From Planctomycetia bacterium (GTDB lineage Bacteria; Planctomycetota; Phycisphaerae; Phycisphaerales; SM1A02): a stretch of 13,885 nt of DNA. Positions 1 through 6,716 of this stretch are shown piece after piece. A program made the translations under genes and the position numbers. The notes under the pieces are model-generated. The model was not told where the DNA came from, ran no database searches, and saw only the letters and a program-made list of their open reading frames with translations. The stretch lies in the NCBI GenBank assembly GCA_009936695.1, contig JAACEA010000529.1, positions 1 through 13,885 on the forward strand. The letters run 5' to 3'. Numbering within the stretch: position 1 is the stretch's first letter; every line of letters begins with the position of its first letter.

Positions 1-975
1 ATCGCCGTCAATGACTGCGGCACCTGCGGATCCGACTGCCTGACCTCGTTCGAGGCCGACTTCGGCGAGGACTACGCGCCCGGAGGGCCGTGTCTGGCGT
101 TTCCGGAACTCTTCGAGGCCTGTACCGGCGTCGGCCCGTTCCTCACGACCTCCGGGGGGTGTGCGAACTCGGGCGACGCGGCGCTCCGATTCGGCGGTGG
201 CTTCCCCTGGTCGACGCTCGAGACCCGGTGCCTGGACCTGCGGGCGGCGGGAACGGCGGTACTTCGTTTCTCGTGCGCGACGTCGCTCGGGGTGGCCGGG
301 CCCGTGGTGGAGATCGTCGAGCCCGATGGCGAGTGGATCGAGATCATCCGGGTTCCCTTCGCATCCGAACCGGGATGCCGGGAGTTCGGCGTCGATCTCA
401 CGCCGTACATCGCCTCTTCGGGTCTTCGTCTCCGATTCCGGTCCGGGTCGTCGGTGGCGGAGACCACCCGCATCGACGACATCAGGATCGAACTCGATCC
501 CGAACACACCGCCTGCGAGACGGGGGCCGCGGGCTGCGACGACCCCGGGATCGAAGCCTGTGTGTGCGATCTGGATGCCTATTGCTGCCAGGTCGAGTGG
601 GATTCGATCTGCGTCACGCTCGCCACCCTCGCCTGCGATGCCGGCTGCGACTCGATTCCGACCTGTGGTTCCGGGTCACCATGTGAGACGCCGCACGACG
701 AGCCCGGATGCGAGGACGAGGCGTGCTGCACCACGGTCTGCCTCGTGGATCCGTTCTGCTGCGTATCCGCCTGGGACGACTTCTGCGTGTCGGAGGCCAT
801 GCTCGCCTGCGTGGGCGGCCTGCCGGGAGATCTCGACGGCGACGGGGTGGTGGGTGGCGCGGATCTCGGCCTCCTGCTCGCCGCCTGGGGGAGCGCGGAT
901 CCCGACGCGGATCTCGACGGAAGCGGGACGGTGGATGGAAGCGACCTCGGCCTGCTGCTCGCGAGCTGGGGTTGA
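1..975 (+). CDS. Secreted cysteine-rich protein with C-terminal dockerin-like repeats (5' end outside window)
   Basis: The reading frame is open from base 1 to the TGA at 973-975 (324 codons visible), so the start and any signal peptide lie upstream of the window. Residues are numbered from the window edge. The middle part (about 90-165) looks like a beta-rich extracellular domain. Two cysteine repeats follow, at 187-212 and 247-270, each with Cys-Cys, three residues, Trp-Asp, two residues, Cys, and a closing Leu-Ala-Cys. Residues 276-324 form two Asp-rich calcium-loop-like repeats, GDLDGDG and DLDGSG, each followed by DLGLLLA(A/S)WG. This resembles type I dockerin or EF-hand-like tails, which are common at the C-terminus of exported planctomycete proteins. 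The protein is probably surface-exposed or secreted and disulfide-rich. Its enzymatic role, if any, cannot be read from this fragment. Confidence 0.85.
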   Translation: MAVNDCGTCGSDCLTSFEADFGEDYAPGGPCLAFPELFEACTGVGPFLTTSGGCANSGDAALRFGGGFPWSTLETRCLDLRAAGTAVLRFSCATSLGVAGPVVEIVEPDGEWIEIIRVPFASEPGCREFGVDLTPYIASSGLRLRFRSGSSVAETTRIDDIRIELDPEHTACETGAAGCDDPGIEACVCDLDAYCCQVEWDSICVTLATLACDAGCDSIPTCGSGSPCETPHDEPGCEDEACCTTVCLVDPFCCVSAWDDFCVSEAMLACVGGLPGDLDGDGVVGGADLGLLLAAWGSADPDADLDGSGTVDGSDLGLLLASWG

Positions 976-1002
976 GCGGCGGTCGGGAAGCCCCATCGCC
1001 GC

Positions 1003-1008
1003 TACACT
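1003..1008 (+). promoter_or_regulatory. -10-like hexamer TACACT for a possibly leaderless methyltransferase gene
   Basis: TACACT ends 9 bases before the ATG at 1018, and there is no Shine-Dalgarno sequence between them. No convincing -35 is seen at the usual spacing. The same hexamer sits 8 bases before the panC ATG on the other strand. Confidence 0.4.
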
Positions 1009-1017
1009 TCCGGTCCC

Positions 1018-1857
1018 ATGTCGAAGCGCAAGGAAAAGAAGAAGAAGTCCGGCAAGAAGGACGGATGGCGGACCGCGAAGACGTCGGACCGACACGAGCT
1101 CTACGAGCTTTCGGTCCAGAACGTCGAAGGCGAGATCGATTTCGTCGAGAAGGTCTGGGAGCAGTTGCGGGATCGCGCGCCGATCAGGATCCGGGAGGAC
1201 TTCTGCGGCACGTTCGCCGCGGCCTGCGAGTGGATCCGTCGAGGGGACGAGCACACCGCGGTCGGCGTCGACCTGAGCCCCGAAGTGCTCGAATGGGGGC
1301 GAACGCGGAATCTCCCCACGCTCTCCGACGACCAGGTCGATCGACTGGAGATCCTCGAGGAGGACGTCCGGACGTCGAAGGCGACCGGCGTCGACTCCGT
1401 CCTCGCGATGAACTTCAGTTACTTCCTCTTCAAGACCCGCGACGAGCTGCGGACCTACTTCGCCTCGGTCCGGGAGGCCCTCGTCGATGACGGGATCCTG
1501 CTGTGCGACTGTTACGGCGGCGGGGATTCGTTCCTCGAGATGGAGGAGGAACGTCACCTCGACGGCTTCACCTACGTGTGGGACCAGAATCAGTACGACC
1601 CCATCTCCGGGGACGTCGTGAACCACATCCACTTCCGCTTCCCGGACGGTTCCTCGCTCGAGAAGGCGTTCACCTACGAGTGGCGTCTCTGGACGATTCC
1701 GGAGATCCGCGAGCTTCTGGAAGAGGCGGGATTCGGTCGAATCACCGTCTGGTGGGAGGGGGACGACGAGGAAGGCGAAGGTGACGGTGAATTCGAGCCG
1801 GCGACCCGGGGTGAGGCCTGCCCCGGCTGGATCGCCTATATCACCGCGGAGAAGTGA
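1018..1857 (+). CDS. Class I SAM-dependent methyltransferase
   Basis: 279 residues. The Rossmann methyltransferase signals are visible. A motif I variant, DFCGTFAAAC, lies at residues 61-70. GVDLSPEVLEWG starts at residue 83, with Asp85 in place to bind the SAM ribose. A motif IV-like stretch, MNFSYFLF, starts at residue 131 and is followed by the helix of a typical post-motif. The substrate cannot be told. The first 15 residues are almost all Lys, Arg, Glu and Ser (MSKRKEKKKKSGKK), a disordered basic tail that could touch nucleic acid or the ribosome (inference). A loop near residues 247-261 is very acidic. The ATG at 1018 fits because a TACACT hexamer lies just upstream. It follows the dockerin protein by 42 bases, and a separate transcript is likely. 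Confidence 0.88.
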   Translation: MSKRKEKKKKSGKKDGWRTAKTSDRHELYELSVQNVEGEIDFVEKVWEQLRDRAPIRIREDFCGTFAAACEWIRRGDEHTAVGVDLSPEVLEWGRTRNLPTLSDDQVDRLEILEEDVRTSKATGVDSVLAMNFSYFLFKTRDELRTYFASVREALVDDGILLCDCYGGGDSFLEMEEERHLDGFTYVWDQNQYDPISGDVVNHIHFRFPDGSSLEKAFTYEWRLWTIPEIRELLEEAGFGRITVWWEGDDEEGEGDGEFEPATRGEACPGWIAYITAEK

Positions 1858-1965
1858 TTCCACGGTCGGACCGACGCATCCCGACGCCATTTGCGTCGAA
1901 AACGTCCCGATGCCCCGAACAGAGCCGGCGGTCTCCATGAACGCCGTCGACCACCCGGAACCGTG

Positions 1966-2958
1966 ATGATCGAGATCGACGCCCGACACGAACGATTCGT
2001 CCAACCCCTCGCCACGGCGCTGGAAGCGGTCGCATCGATCTTCGAACGGCAGCTCGCCAGCGAGTTTCCCGCGGTGGAGTCGCTCTGCAACCACGTCGGG
2101 CGGTACCGCGGCAAGATGCTCCGGCCCACCCTGACGCTGCTTTCCGGCCTCGCCGCCCGGCAGGGAGACGTCGCCGCCCTCGAATCCGACGATCTCCGCC
2201 GGCTCGCGGCGGTGTTCGAGATGATCCACATGGCGACGCTCGTGCACGACGACGTGCTCGACGAAGCCGACGATCGCCGAGGCGGGGCCACGGTGAACCG
2301 GCTGAACGACAACGAAACCGCGGTGATGCTGGGCGACTACCTGATCTCCAACGCCTTCCATCTCGCGGCGACCATCGGTGATGCGGATCTCACGGAGCGC
2401 ATCGGCCGGGTGACCAACACGCTCTGCGAGGGCGAACTCATCCAGCTGCACCATCGGGACGACCTGGGGCTCGACCTCGAGACCTATCTCGCCACCATCC
2501 GGCGAAAGACCGCGGTGCTGGTGGGCGCCTGTGGAAGCCTCGGGGTCCGGGTCGCGGGTGGCACCGACGCCGCGAGCGAGGCCCTCGGGGTCTTCGGCGA
2601 GGGTCTTGGAATCGCGTTCCAGATCCGCGACGACGTCTTCGATCTCGACGGCGATGCGGCGGTGGTCGGAAAGAGCGTGGGTCGTGATCTCGCGAAGGGC
2701 AAGCTCACGCTGCCCATGATCCTCTTGCTCGACGGCGCCGACGAGGCCGTCTTCGCGAAGGCCGTGGACGCCTTCCGGGCACGAGATTCCGATGCCGTGC
2801 GTCGTCTCCTGCAGGAGGGTGACGCCATCGCCCGGGCGATCGCCTTCGCCACCGAGCAGGTCGCCGTCGCGAAGGACGCGATCCGCGGCATCCCCTTCGG
2901 GGGCACCGAGGCCCTGCTCGACGATCTCGCGAACGCAGTGGTCTCTCGGGATCACTGA
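1966..2958 (+). CDS. Long-chain trans-polyprenyl diphosphate synthase (IspB/HepT-like)
   Basis: With the ATG at 1966 the protein has 330 residues, usual for the family. It condenses isopentenyl diphosphate onto an allylic diphosphate to build an all-trans polyprenyl chain in the cytoplasm. The first Asp-rich motif DDVLDEAD is at residues 95-102 and the second, DDVFD, at 222-226; both bind magnesium diphosphate. The context MIHMATLVHDDVLDEADDRRG closely matches octa- and heptaprenyl synthases, with a small Ala five residues before the first motif, which fits a long product such as a menaquinone side chain (family knowledge, inferred here). GxxRGxxRP-type substrate contacts appear as RYRGKMLRPTL. 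The frame is open further upstream, but that extension is Arg/Pro-rich and unlike the family. A GTG at 1963 is an equally possible start, and GGAA at 1957 is a weak ribosome site. It lies 108 bases after the methyltransferase gene. Confidence 0.92.
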   Translation: MIEIDARHERFVQPLATALEAVASIFERQLASEFPAVESLCNHVGRYRGKMLRPTLTLLSGLAARQGDVAALESDDLRRLAAVFEMIHMATLVHDDVLDEADDRRGGATVNRLNDNETAVMLGDYLISNAFHLAATIGDADLTERIGRVTNTLCEGELIQLHHRDDLGLDLETYLATIRRKTAVLVGACGSLGVRVAGGTDAASEALGVFGEGLGIAFQIRDDVFDLDGDAAVVGKSVGRDLAKGKLTLPMILLLDGADEAVFAKAVDAFRARDSDAVRRLLQEGDAIARAIAFATEQVAVAKDAIRGIPFGGTEALLDDLANAVVSRDH

Positions 2959-3000
2959 GGGATCGCATCGCGAAGGATCTGTTCCTGGTTTCCTTCATTC

Positions 3001-3033
3001 ATCCGCGTCTTCGTCTCGGGGACGAAGGCGGAT
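3001..3033. terminator. Bulged hairpin between convergent genes
   Basis: ATCCGC (3001-3006) pairs with GCGGAT (3028-3033), and CTTCGTC (3009-3015) pairs with GACGAAG (3021-3027). The loop is TCGGG and there is a two-base bulge. The 13-bp stem sits between the stops of the polyprenyl synthase and the thioredoxin-like gene and touches the latter's stop codon. There is no clear T-run on either side, so transcription termination is inferred from position and stem strength only. Confidence 0.5.
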
Positions 3034-4193
3034 CATCGACGTCGCGTGTCGGCCCAGCGTGACGGTGGGGCGCCGGGAGACGTCGCGCCGCCGGCATTGG
3101 CCCTGACGCCGGGGTCGGCCGCGACGATGGCGGCGACGGTGTTCGCGTCCAGCGACGAGGGATGGCCCTGCCATCGGACGATCCAGTCGGTCGAGATCAC
3201 CGCGACGTGTGGAATCCCCCGGATTCCGAAGGCCGACTTCATCCGCCCCTTCGGATCGAGAGCCAGCGCGTATCGGAACATGGACGGTTCGAGGTCCCGG
3301 TCCTCGATGCCCTTTTCGAATTCCCGCTTGGACTCGTCCGAGACGCCCACGCATTCGACCTCGCCGCGGAAGCGGTTCGCGAGTTCGTTCATGTGCGGGA
3401 TCGCCCGGCGGCACGGTCCGCACCAGGTCGCCCAGAAATCGATGATCGCCACCTTGCCCCGCGCGTCGGGCTCGGCGGTCATCCACCGGTCCACCACGAG
3501 CGCGGGCGCCTTGCGTCGACGAAGATCCGTGGCCGCCCCCACGGATCCACGGATCGGCGGGTATTCGCCGAGTTCGGCGGGGGCCTTCGCTTCGGGCCGC
3601 GTGCGCGGCTCCTTGGACGGATCGAAGGGTTCCGCGAGCAGCTTTCGGCTCGCTTCGGTGACCCCCTTCGCGGAGAGGCCGGCGTATCGAACGGTTCCGT
3701 TGCGATCGACGAGGATGTTGACCGGCCGCTTGAAGGCGCCGATCAGATCGCAGTAATCACCGCCGGCGTCGACCGCGAGCGGGAACCCCGGGCGACTCCG
3801 TTCCACGAATCGATCGAGCTTGTCGGTGCCGTCCGGCGTATGCAGCAGCAGGACTTCGAGGTCACCCGTGTCGCCCATGGCCTTGACGCTCCGCTCGACG
3901 CGATTCGGAACACCGCGCCCGGCGGAGGTTTCGCACGACCACGTCTGGAGCAGCACCACCTTGCCTCGCAGCTTCTTGACGTCGGATTCCCGGGGCTTGA
4001 TCCGCCACTCGACCCGATCGGCGAAATCGGGCAGTGCGAAGCCGATCGCCGAGTCGATCGCGGCCCGGTCCGCGGCGGGAAGTCGATCGTGCCATCCCTT
4101 CTCCTCTTCCGCGATCGTCGGCGCCGCGAAGACGCCCGCGGCGCCCGTGAGCATGAACGCCATGAAGGTCATGGAAATGAGGGATCGAAGCAT
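3033..4193 (-). CDS. Exported tandem thioredoxin-like (TlpA/redoxin family) protein
   Basis: 386 residues from the chosen ATG at 4193, which is preceded by GGAAG at a sensible distance. It begins directly with a signal peptide (MLRSL, then a hydrophobic run ending in VFAA). The frame continues to an ATG at 4256, but that ATG overlaps a -10-like TAGGAT and would put a charged stretch before the signal. Domain 1 (about residues 45-180) has a thioredoxin fold pattern (KVVLLQTW, then PVNILVDRNGTVRYAG), but its active site reads WSCETS around Cys87, so it lacks CxxC. Domain 2 (about 225-365) has FWATWCGPC with Cys258 and Cys261 and the cis-proline motif GIPHVAVI, so it should be redox-active in the periplasm or cell envelope as a thiol-disulfide reductase. 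The C-terminus is a Gly/Pro/Arg-rich tail. Its substrate is unknown. Confidence 0.88.
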   Translation of the reverse strand: MLRSLISMTFMAFMLTGAAGVFAAPTIAEEEKGWHDRLPAADRAAIDSAIGFALPDFADRVEWRIKPRESDVKKLRGKVVLLQTWSCETSAGRGVPNRVERSVKAMGDTGDLEVLLLHTPDGTDKLDRFVERSRPGFPLAVDAGGDYCDLIGAFKRPVNILVDRNGTVRYAGLSAKGVTEASRKLLAEPFDPSKEPRTRPEAKAPAELGEYPPIRGSVGAATDLRRRKAPALVVDRWMTAEPDARGKVAIIDFWATWCGPCRRAIPHMNELANRFRGEVECVGVSDESKREFEKGIEDRDLEPSMFRYALALDPKGRMKSAFGIRGIPHVAVISTDWIVRWQGHPSSLDANTVAAIVAADPGVRANAGGATSPGAPPSRWADTRRR

Positions 4194-4254
4194 GTCTGGT
4201 CTTCCGTGGGCTGGGCGGGACCGATCGGACCGGCGCGTCGGTGGATGCTGGTTC

Positions 4255-4281
4255 ATCCTAGCGTGCGACCTGACGTGTCCA
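4255..4281 (-). promoter_or_regulatory. Possible promoter of the thioredoxin-like gene
   Basis: On the minus strand TGGACA (4276-4281) is followed after 15 bases by TAGGAT (4255-4260). The -35 matches consensus at five of six positions, but the spacer is short. It would give a leader of about 55 bases before the ATG at 4193, which has its own ribosome site. Confidence 0.35.
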
Positions 4282-4346
4282 CCGGATAAATCGATCAGGG
4301 GCGGGGCGGCCCGCGAACGGTGGCGTCGAAACCCGGGTCCGCGGCA

Positions 4347-5609
4347 TCAGGACGATCCGTCGAGATCGAGCGTTCGGCGAATCCATCGCACGATCGCGTC
4401 ACCCTCCCCGGGGAGGAGCACGAAGAGCCCGTAATGCCCGGTGGGGTACCACCATCGCTCCGGACGTCCGAGCCGCTCGTCCATGGTCGCTCGGGCGGTC
4501 GCGGGGATGGCCGTGTCGAAACCGCCCTCGAGCAGCAGGATCGGACGGAGGGCGAACCAGTTCGTGAGGCTCGGATCGTCGAGTCGCACCGAGGTGCGAT
4601 AGGCGCGGCGGAACGTCTCCGCCGCGGTCGCGTCGGGTCTGGGACCGCGGCGCGTGAGGCGAAGATCTTCGGGATCGAGCGTCGTCTCGAGGAGGATCGT
4701 GTCGAGGTCCGCACCGCCGGCGATCAGGACCGCGGCCTCGATCGGCATCGTCTCGTGAAGCCTCGCGGCGACGACCGGTGCGGCGACTGCGCCGCTGCTG
4801 ACGCCGATGAGCACCGCGGGTCGGGGGAGCGTCCCCACGTCGACGAACGAAGCGTCGAGAATCGCGTCGAGCCCGTCGGCCCAGGCGGCGAAGGCGAGAT
4901 CGACCTCGGCGGCGAACAGACGACCCGCGATCTCGGGGGCGTCGGCGATGTCGAGGGTGGTGCGGCCGCCGGTTCGTTCGTCGATCGCGTTCACCGGGGG
5001 CGCCGAGGTGATGACGGTGAAGCCGGCTGCGAGGAGATCGGCCATGAAGGCCTGCTCCGGAGGGGTCTGTCGTGCCAGGCTGCTCATCACGATCGCCGTG
5101 CCGACGGGCGGTTGCGCCGCGGGGGTGAGCACGATGGCGTCGATCGCCCGGCGACGAGGTACGGCGAGCGTCTCGGGTGGATCGTCGGTCGGCGCGGTGG
5201 TCACCACGATGAACGACCGGGTCGATCGAATCAGTGCGGGATCGATGTCGGCGATCCAGTTGACGCCGGTTTCATCCTCGCCGAACGCCCACACCTCGCC
5301 ATGTGGATGCAGACCGACGAACTCCATGGTGATGGGCGAACCATCGGCGCGCTCCACGCCGATACCGTCCGGATGATCGGGAATTCGTCCGTCCGCCGGG
5401 TTGCGACGAGGCGGATTCGAGATCCGAGCGGGCCAGCCGACGTCGGGTGGAGATGGGAGCGAGTCCGCATCAGCGACCGAAGGGTTCGCCGCCGGGCGGA
5501 CGCTTCGGCACCCCGGGCCGCCGAGGATGACCGAGAGCGAGGTCAGGAGCATGGCGAGCGCCGTCGCCGGCCGGCGTCGGCGAGGGGGGATCGTCGGTTC
5601 ATCCGGCAA
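4347..5609 (-). CDS. Putative lipoprotein with alpha/beta-hydrolase fold
   Basis: 420 residues from a TTG at 5609. Catalytic triad candidates are visible: nucleophile elbow GVSSG with Ser271, an acid at Asp365 in EGGFDTAIP, and His392 in PTGHYGLF. A strand-like FVVLIAGGADL-type segment lies between them. This is the layout of an alpha/beta hydrolase (esterase, peptidase or dienelactone-hydrolase-like), but the substrate is not readable. The N-terminus has RRRR, then a hydrophobic run and GGPGC with Cys34, an imperfect lipobox, so membrane anchoring is likely but not certain. Start choice is open: ATG at 5552 removes the positive n-region, and ATG at 5726 overlaps panC by 128 bases. The TTG overlaps panC by 11 bases and best preserves the signal sequence. 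It directly follows panC on the same strand, and no promoter is evident between them, so co-transcription is likely. There is no obvious biochemical link to pantothenate synthesis. Confidence 0.75.
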   Translation of the reverse strand: MPDEPTIPPRRRRPATALAMLLTSLSVILGGPGCRSVRPAANPSVADADSLPSPPDVGWPARISNPPRRNPADGRIPDHPDGIGVERADGSPITMEFVGLHPHGEVWAFGEDETGVNWIADIDPALIRSTRSFIVVTTAPTDDPPETLAVPRRRAIDAIVLTPAAQPPVGTAIVMSSLARQTPPEQAFMADLLAAGFTVITSAPPVNAIDERTGGRTTLDIADAPEIAGRLFAAEVDLAFAAWADGLDAILDASFVDVGTLPRPAVLIGVSSGAVAAPVVAARLHETMPIEAAVLIAGGADLDTILLETTLDPEDLRLTRRGPRPDATAAETFRRAYRTSVRLDDPSLTNWFALRPILLLEGGFDTAIPATARATMDERLGRPERWWYPTGHYGLFVLLPGEGDAIVRWIRRTLDLDGSS

Positions 5610-6447
5610 GGGGGAAGGGTCCGTTGTCGAGCAGGCGGACGGTGCCCCCGTCGAAGTCGAGTCGGGCGGTGATGATCGCGCGGCAGGGTCGGTCGGGCGT
5701 CGCTGGGGGACGCAGCGTCTCCGCATCCCGGATCACCGCGTACTCGACGTCCAGGGAATGCGATTCCAGGACCGCTCGCATCGTCGACTCGGCTTCGCCG
5801 GCATCCCGGGTGCCCCGGATCATCTCGAGCGCCGTGACGAGTCCGCGGGCGCGGGGCCTTGCATCCTCGGGGATGTAGGCGTTGCGACTGGACATCGCGA
5901 CGCCGTCCGGATCCCGGACGATCGGTCCGGGCCGGACGTCGATGTCCTTGAACCGCGGGTCGCTCGCCACCATCGCCCGGATCACCTGAAGCTGCTGCCA
6001 GTCCTTCTCCCCGAAGATCGCCATGCTCGGCCGCACCTGGTCGAAGAGCCGACCCACCACCTCGCACACGCCCGTGAAGAAATGGGGCCGTCCGGCATCC
6101 TCCAGCCCGGGATCGGTCGCCACCGGCGGGAGCGGAACCGATGCCACGTGTCCCACGCCCTCCGGGTAGACCGTCGCTGCCGAGGGGGCGTAGATGACGT
6201 CTGCACCCGCCTCGGTCGCGAGCTCGACGTCGGCATCCATCGTCCTCGGGTAGCGATCGAAGTCCTCCCCCGGTCCGAACTGGGTCGGGTTGACGAAGAT
6301 GCTCACGATCACGGGACGGTCGAAGGAGCGGGCGAGGCGGATCAGTGAGAGGTGGCCCTCGTGCAACGCACCCATGGTGGGGACGAATGTTCCACCCGCG
6401 ACGGCGGAAAGCCGGTCCGGCGTTTCGACGATCTCGGGTCGCTTCAT
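5599..6447 (-). CDS. panC: Pantoate--beta-alanine ligase (pantothenate synthetase)
   Basis: 282 residues from the ATG at 6447, almost the length of the E. coli enzyme. It joins pantoate and beta-alanine using ATP to give pantothenate, the coenzyme A precursor, in the cytoplasm. The signature motifs are all present: [10 protein letters not shown] with His29 and His32 (HxGH nucleotide site), NPTQF at 53-57, the RPHFFTGV segment around 120-127, FGEKDWQQ at 145-152, and MSSRN at 185-189 (the KMSKS equivalent). The frame extends twelve codons upstream to 6483, but a TACACT hexamer lies in that extension 8 bases before the chosen ATG, and the length comparison also favours 6447. No ribosome site is seen, so the mRNA may be leaderless. 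No other pan gene is in the window. It is divergent from iscS and probably leads a two-gene unit with the hydrolase lipoprotein. Confidence 0.96.
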   Translation of the reverse strand: MKRPEIVETPDRLSAVAGGTFVPTMGALHEGHLSLIRLARSFDRPVIVSIFVNPTQFGPGEDFDRYPRTMDADVELATEAGADVIYAPSAATVYPEGVGHVASVPLPPVATDPGLEDAGRPHFFTGVCEVVGRLFDQVRPSMAIFGEKDWQQLQVIRAMVASDPRFKDIDVRPGPIVRDPDGVAMSSRNAYIPEDARPRARGLVTALEMIRGTRDAGEAESTMRAVLESHSLDVEYAVIRDAETLRPPATPDRPCRAIITARLDFDGGTVRLLDNGPFPLAG

Positions 6448-6455
6448 GGGGGCGG

Positions 6456-6483
6456 AGTGTACGCGAGGTCGATTCACGGACAA
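6456..6483 (-). promoter_or_regulatory. panC promoter, possibly leaderless
   Basis: On the minus strand TTGTCC (6478-6483) and TACACT (6456-6461) are separated by 16 bases. Each matches the sigma-70 consensus at four of six positions. The -10 ends 8 bases before the panC ATG, so transcription would begin at or next to the start codon. Confidence 0.5.
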
Positions 6484-6574
6484 GGATGGCGTATCGGCCG
6501 GTGATCCTTCGCCCTCGGGCTCCGAGCATCACCCCTGATTCGGCCGTTTCGTGGAGATCGAGCCGGGTTTCGGC

Positions 6575-6594
6575 TAGACTGAGACTCAGTTGCA
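6575..6594 (+). promoter_or_regulatory. isc operon -10 element overlapped by a Fur-like palindrome
   Basis: TAGACT (6575-6580) is a -10-like hexamer about 135 bases before iscS; no clear -35 is seen. Overlapping it is ACTGAG-A-CTCAGT (6578-6590), a perfect 13-base inverted repeat. The 15-mer at 6580-6594 fits the 7-1-7 Fur box pattern TGATAATNATTATCA at 10 of the 14 defined positions. A repressor bound here would cover the start of transcription. Whether Fur, an Rrf2-type regulator or neither uses it is not shown by the sequence. Confidence 0.35.
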
Positions 6595-6656
6595 AAGGGA
6601 ATCCGATCCCCTTGGGCGACGAACGACAAGATGCTGAGGCCATTGAACGGCACCCT

Positions 6657-6673
6657 TGGGACATCGTGTCCCA
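6657..6673 (+). other. Hairpin in the iscS leader
   Basis: TGGGACA (6657-6663), loop TCG, TGTCCCA (6667-6673): a perfect 7-bp stem in the presumed 5' untranslated region, 43 bases before the iscS start. It could affect mRNA stability or translation. The function is unknown. Confidence 0.4.
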
Positions 6674-6716
6674 TCCGTGTCGAGAAGAACGTCACCGAAC
6701 CACGAGGCAAGACGCC

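Noticed and set aside
676..2955. 759-codon minus-strand open frame over the methyltransferase and polyprenyl synthase
   Set aside because: It is antisense to two well-recognised genes, its Glu/Asp/Arg/Val-rich product matches no family, and its openness follows from the high-GC codon bias of the real genes.
3162..4289. Plus-strand open frame of 375 codons opposite the thioredoxin-like gene
   Set aside because: Antisense to a gene with a clear signal peptide and WCGPC site; the product is unlike any family I know.
4320..5672. Plus-strand open frame of 450 codons opposite the hydrolase gene
   Set aside because: The Arg/Gly-rich translation lacks any motif, while the minus frame has a Ser-Asp-His triad and a signal sequence.
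6345..6716. Upstream in-frame extension of iscS (124 extra codons)
   Set aside because: It would overlap the divergent panC start and promoter, and IscS proteins begin at the NLPIYMD position; a GTG with GAGG before it lies exactly there.
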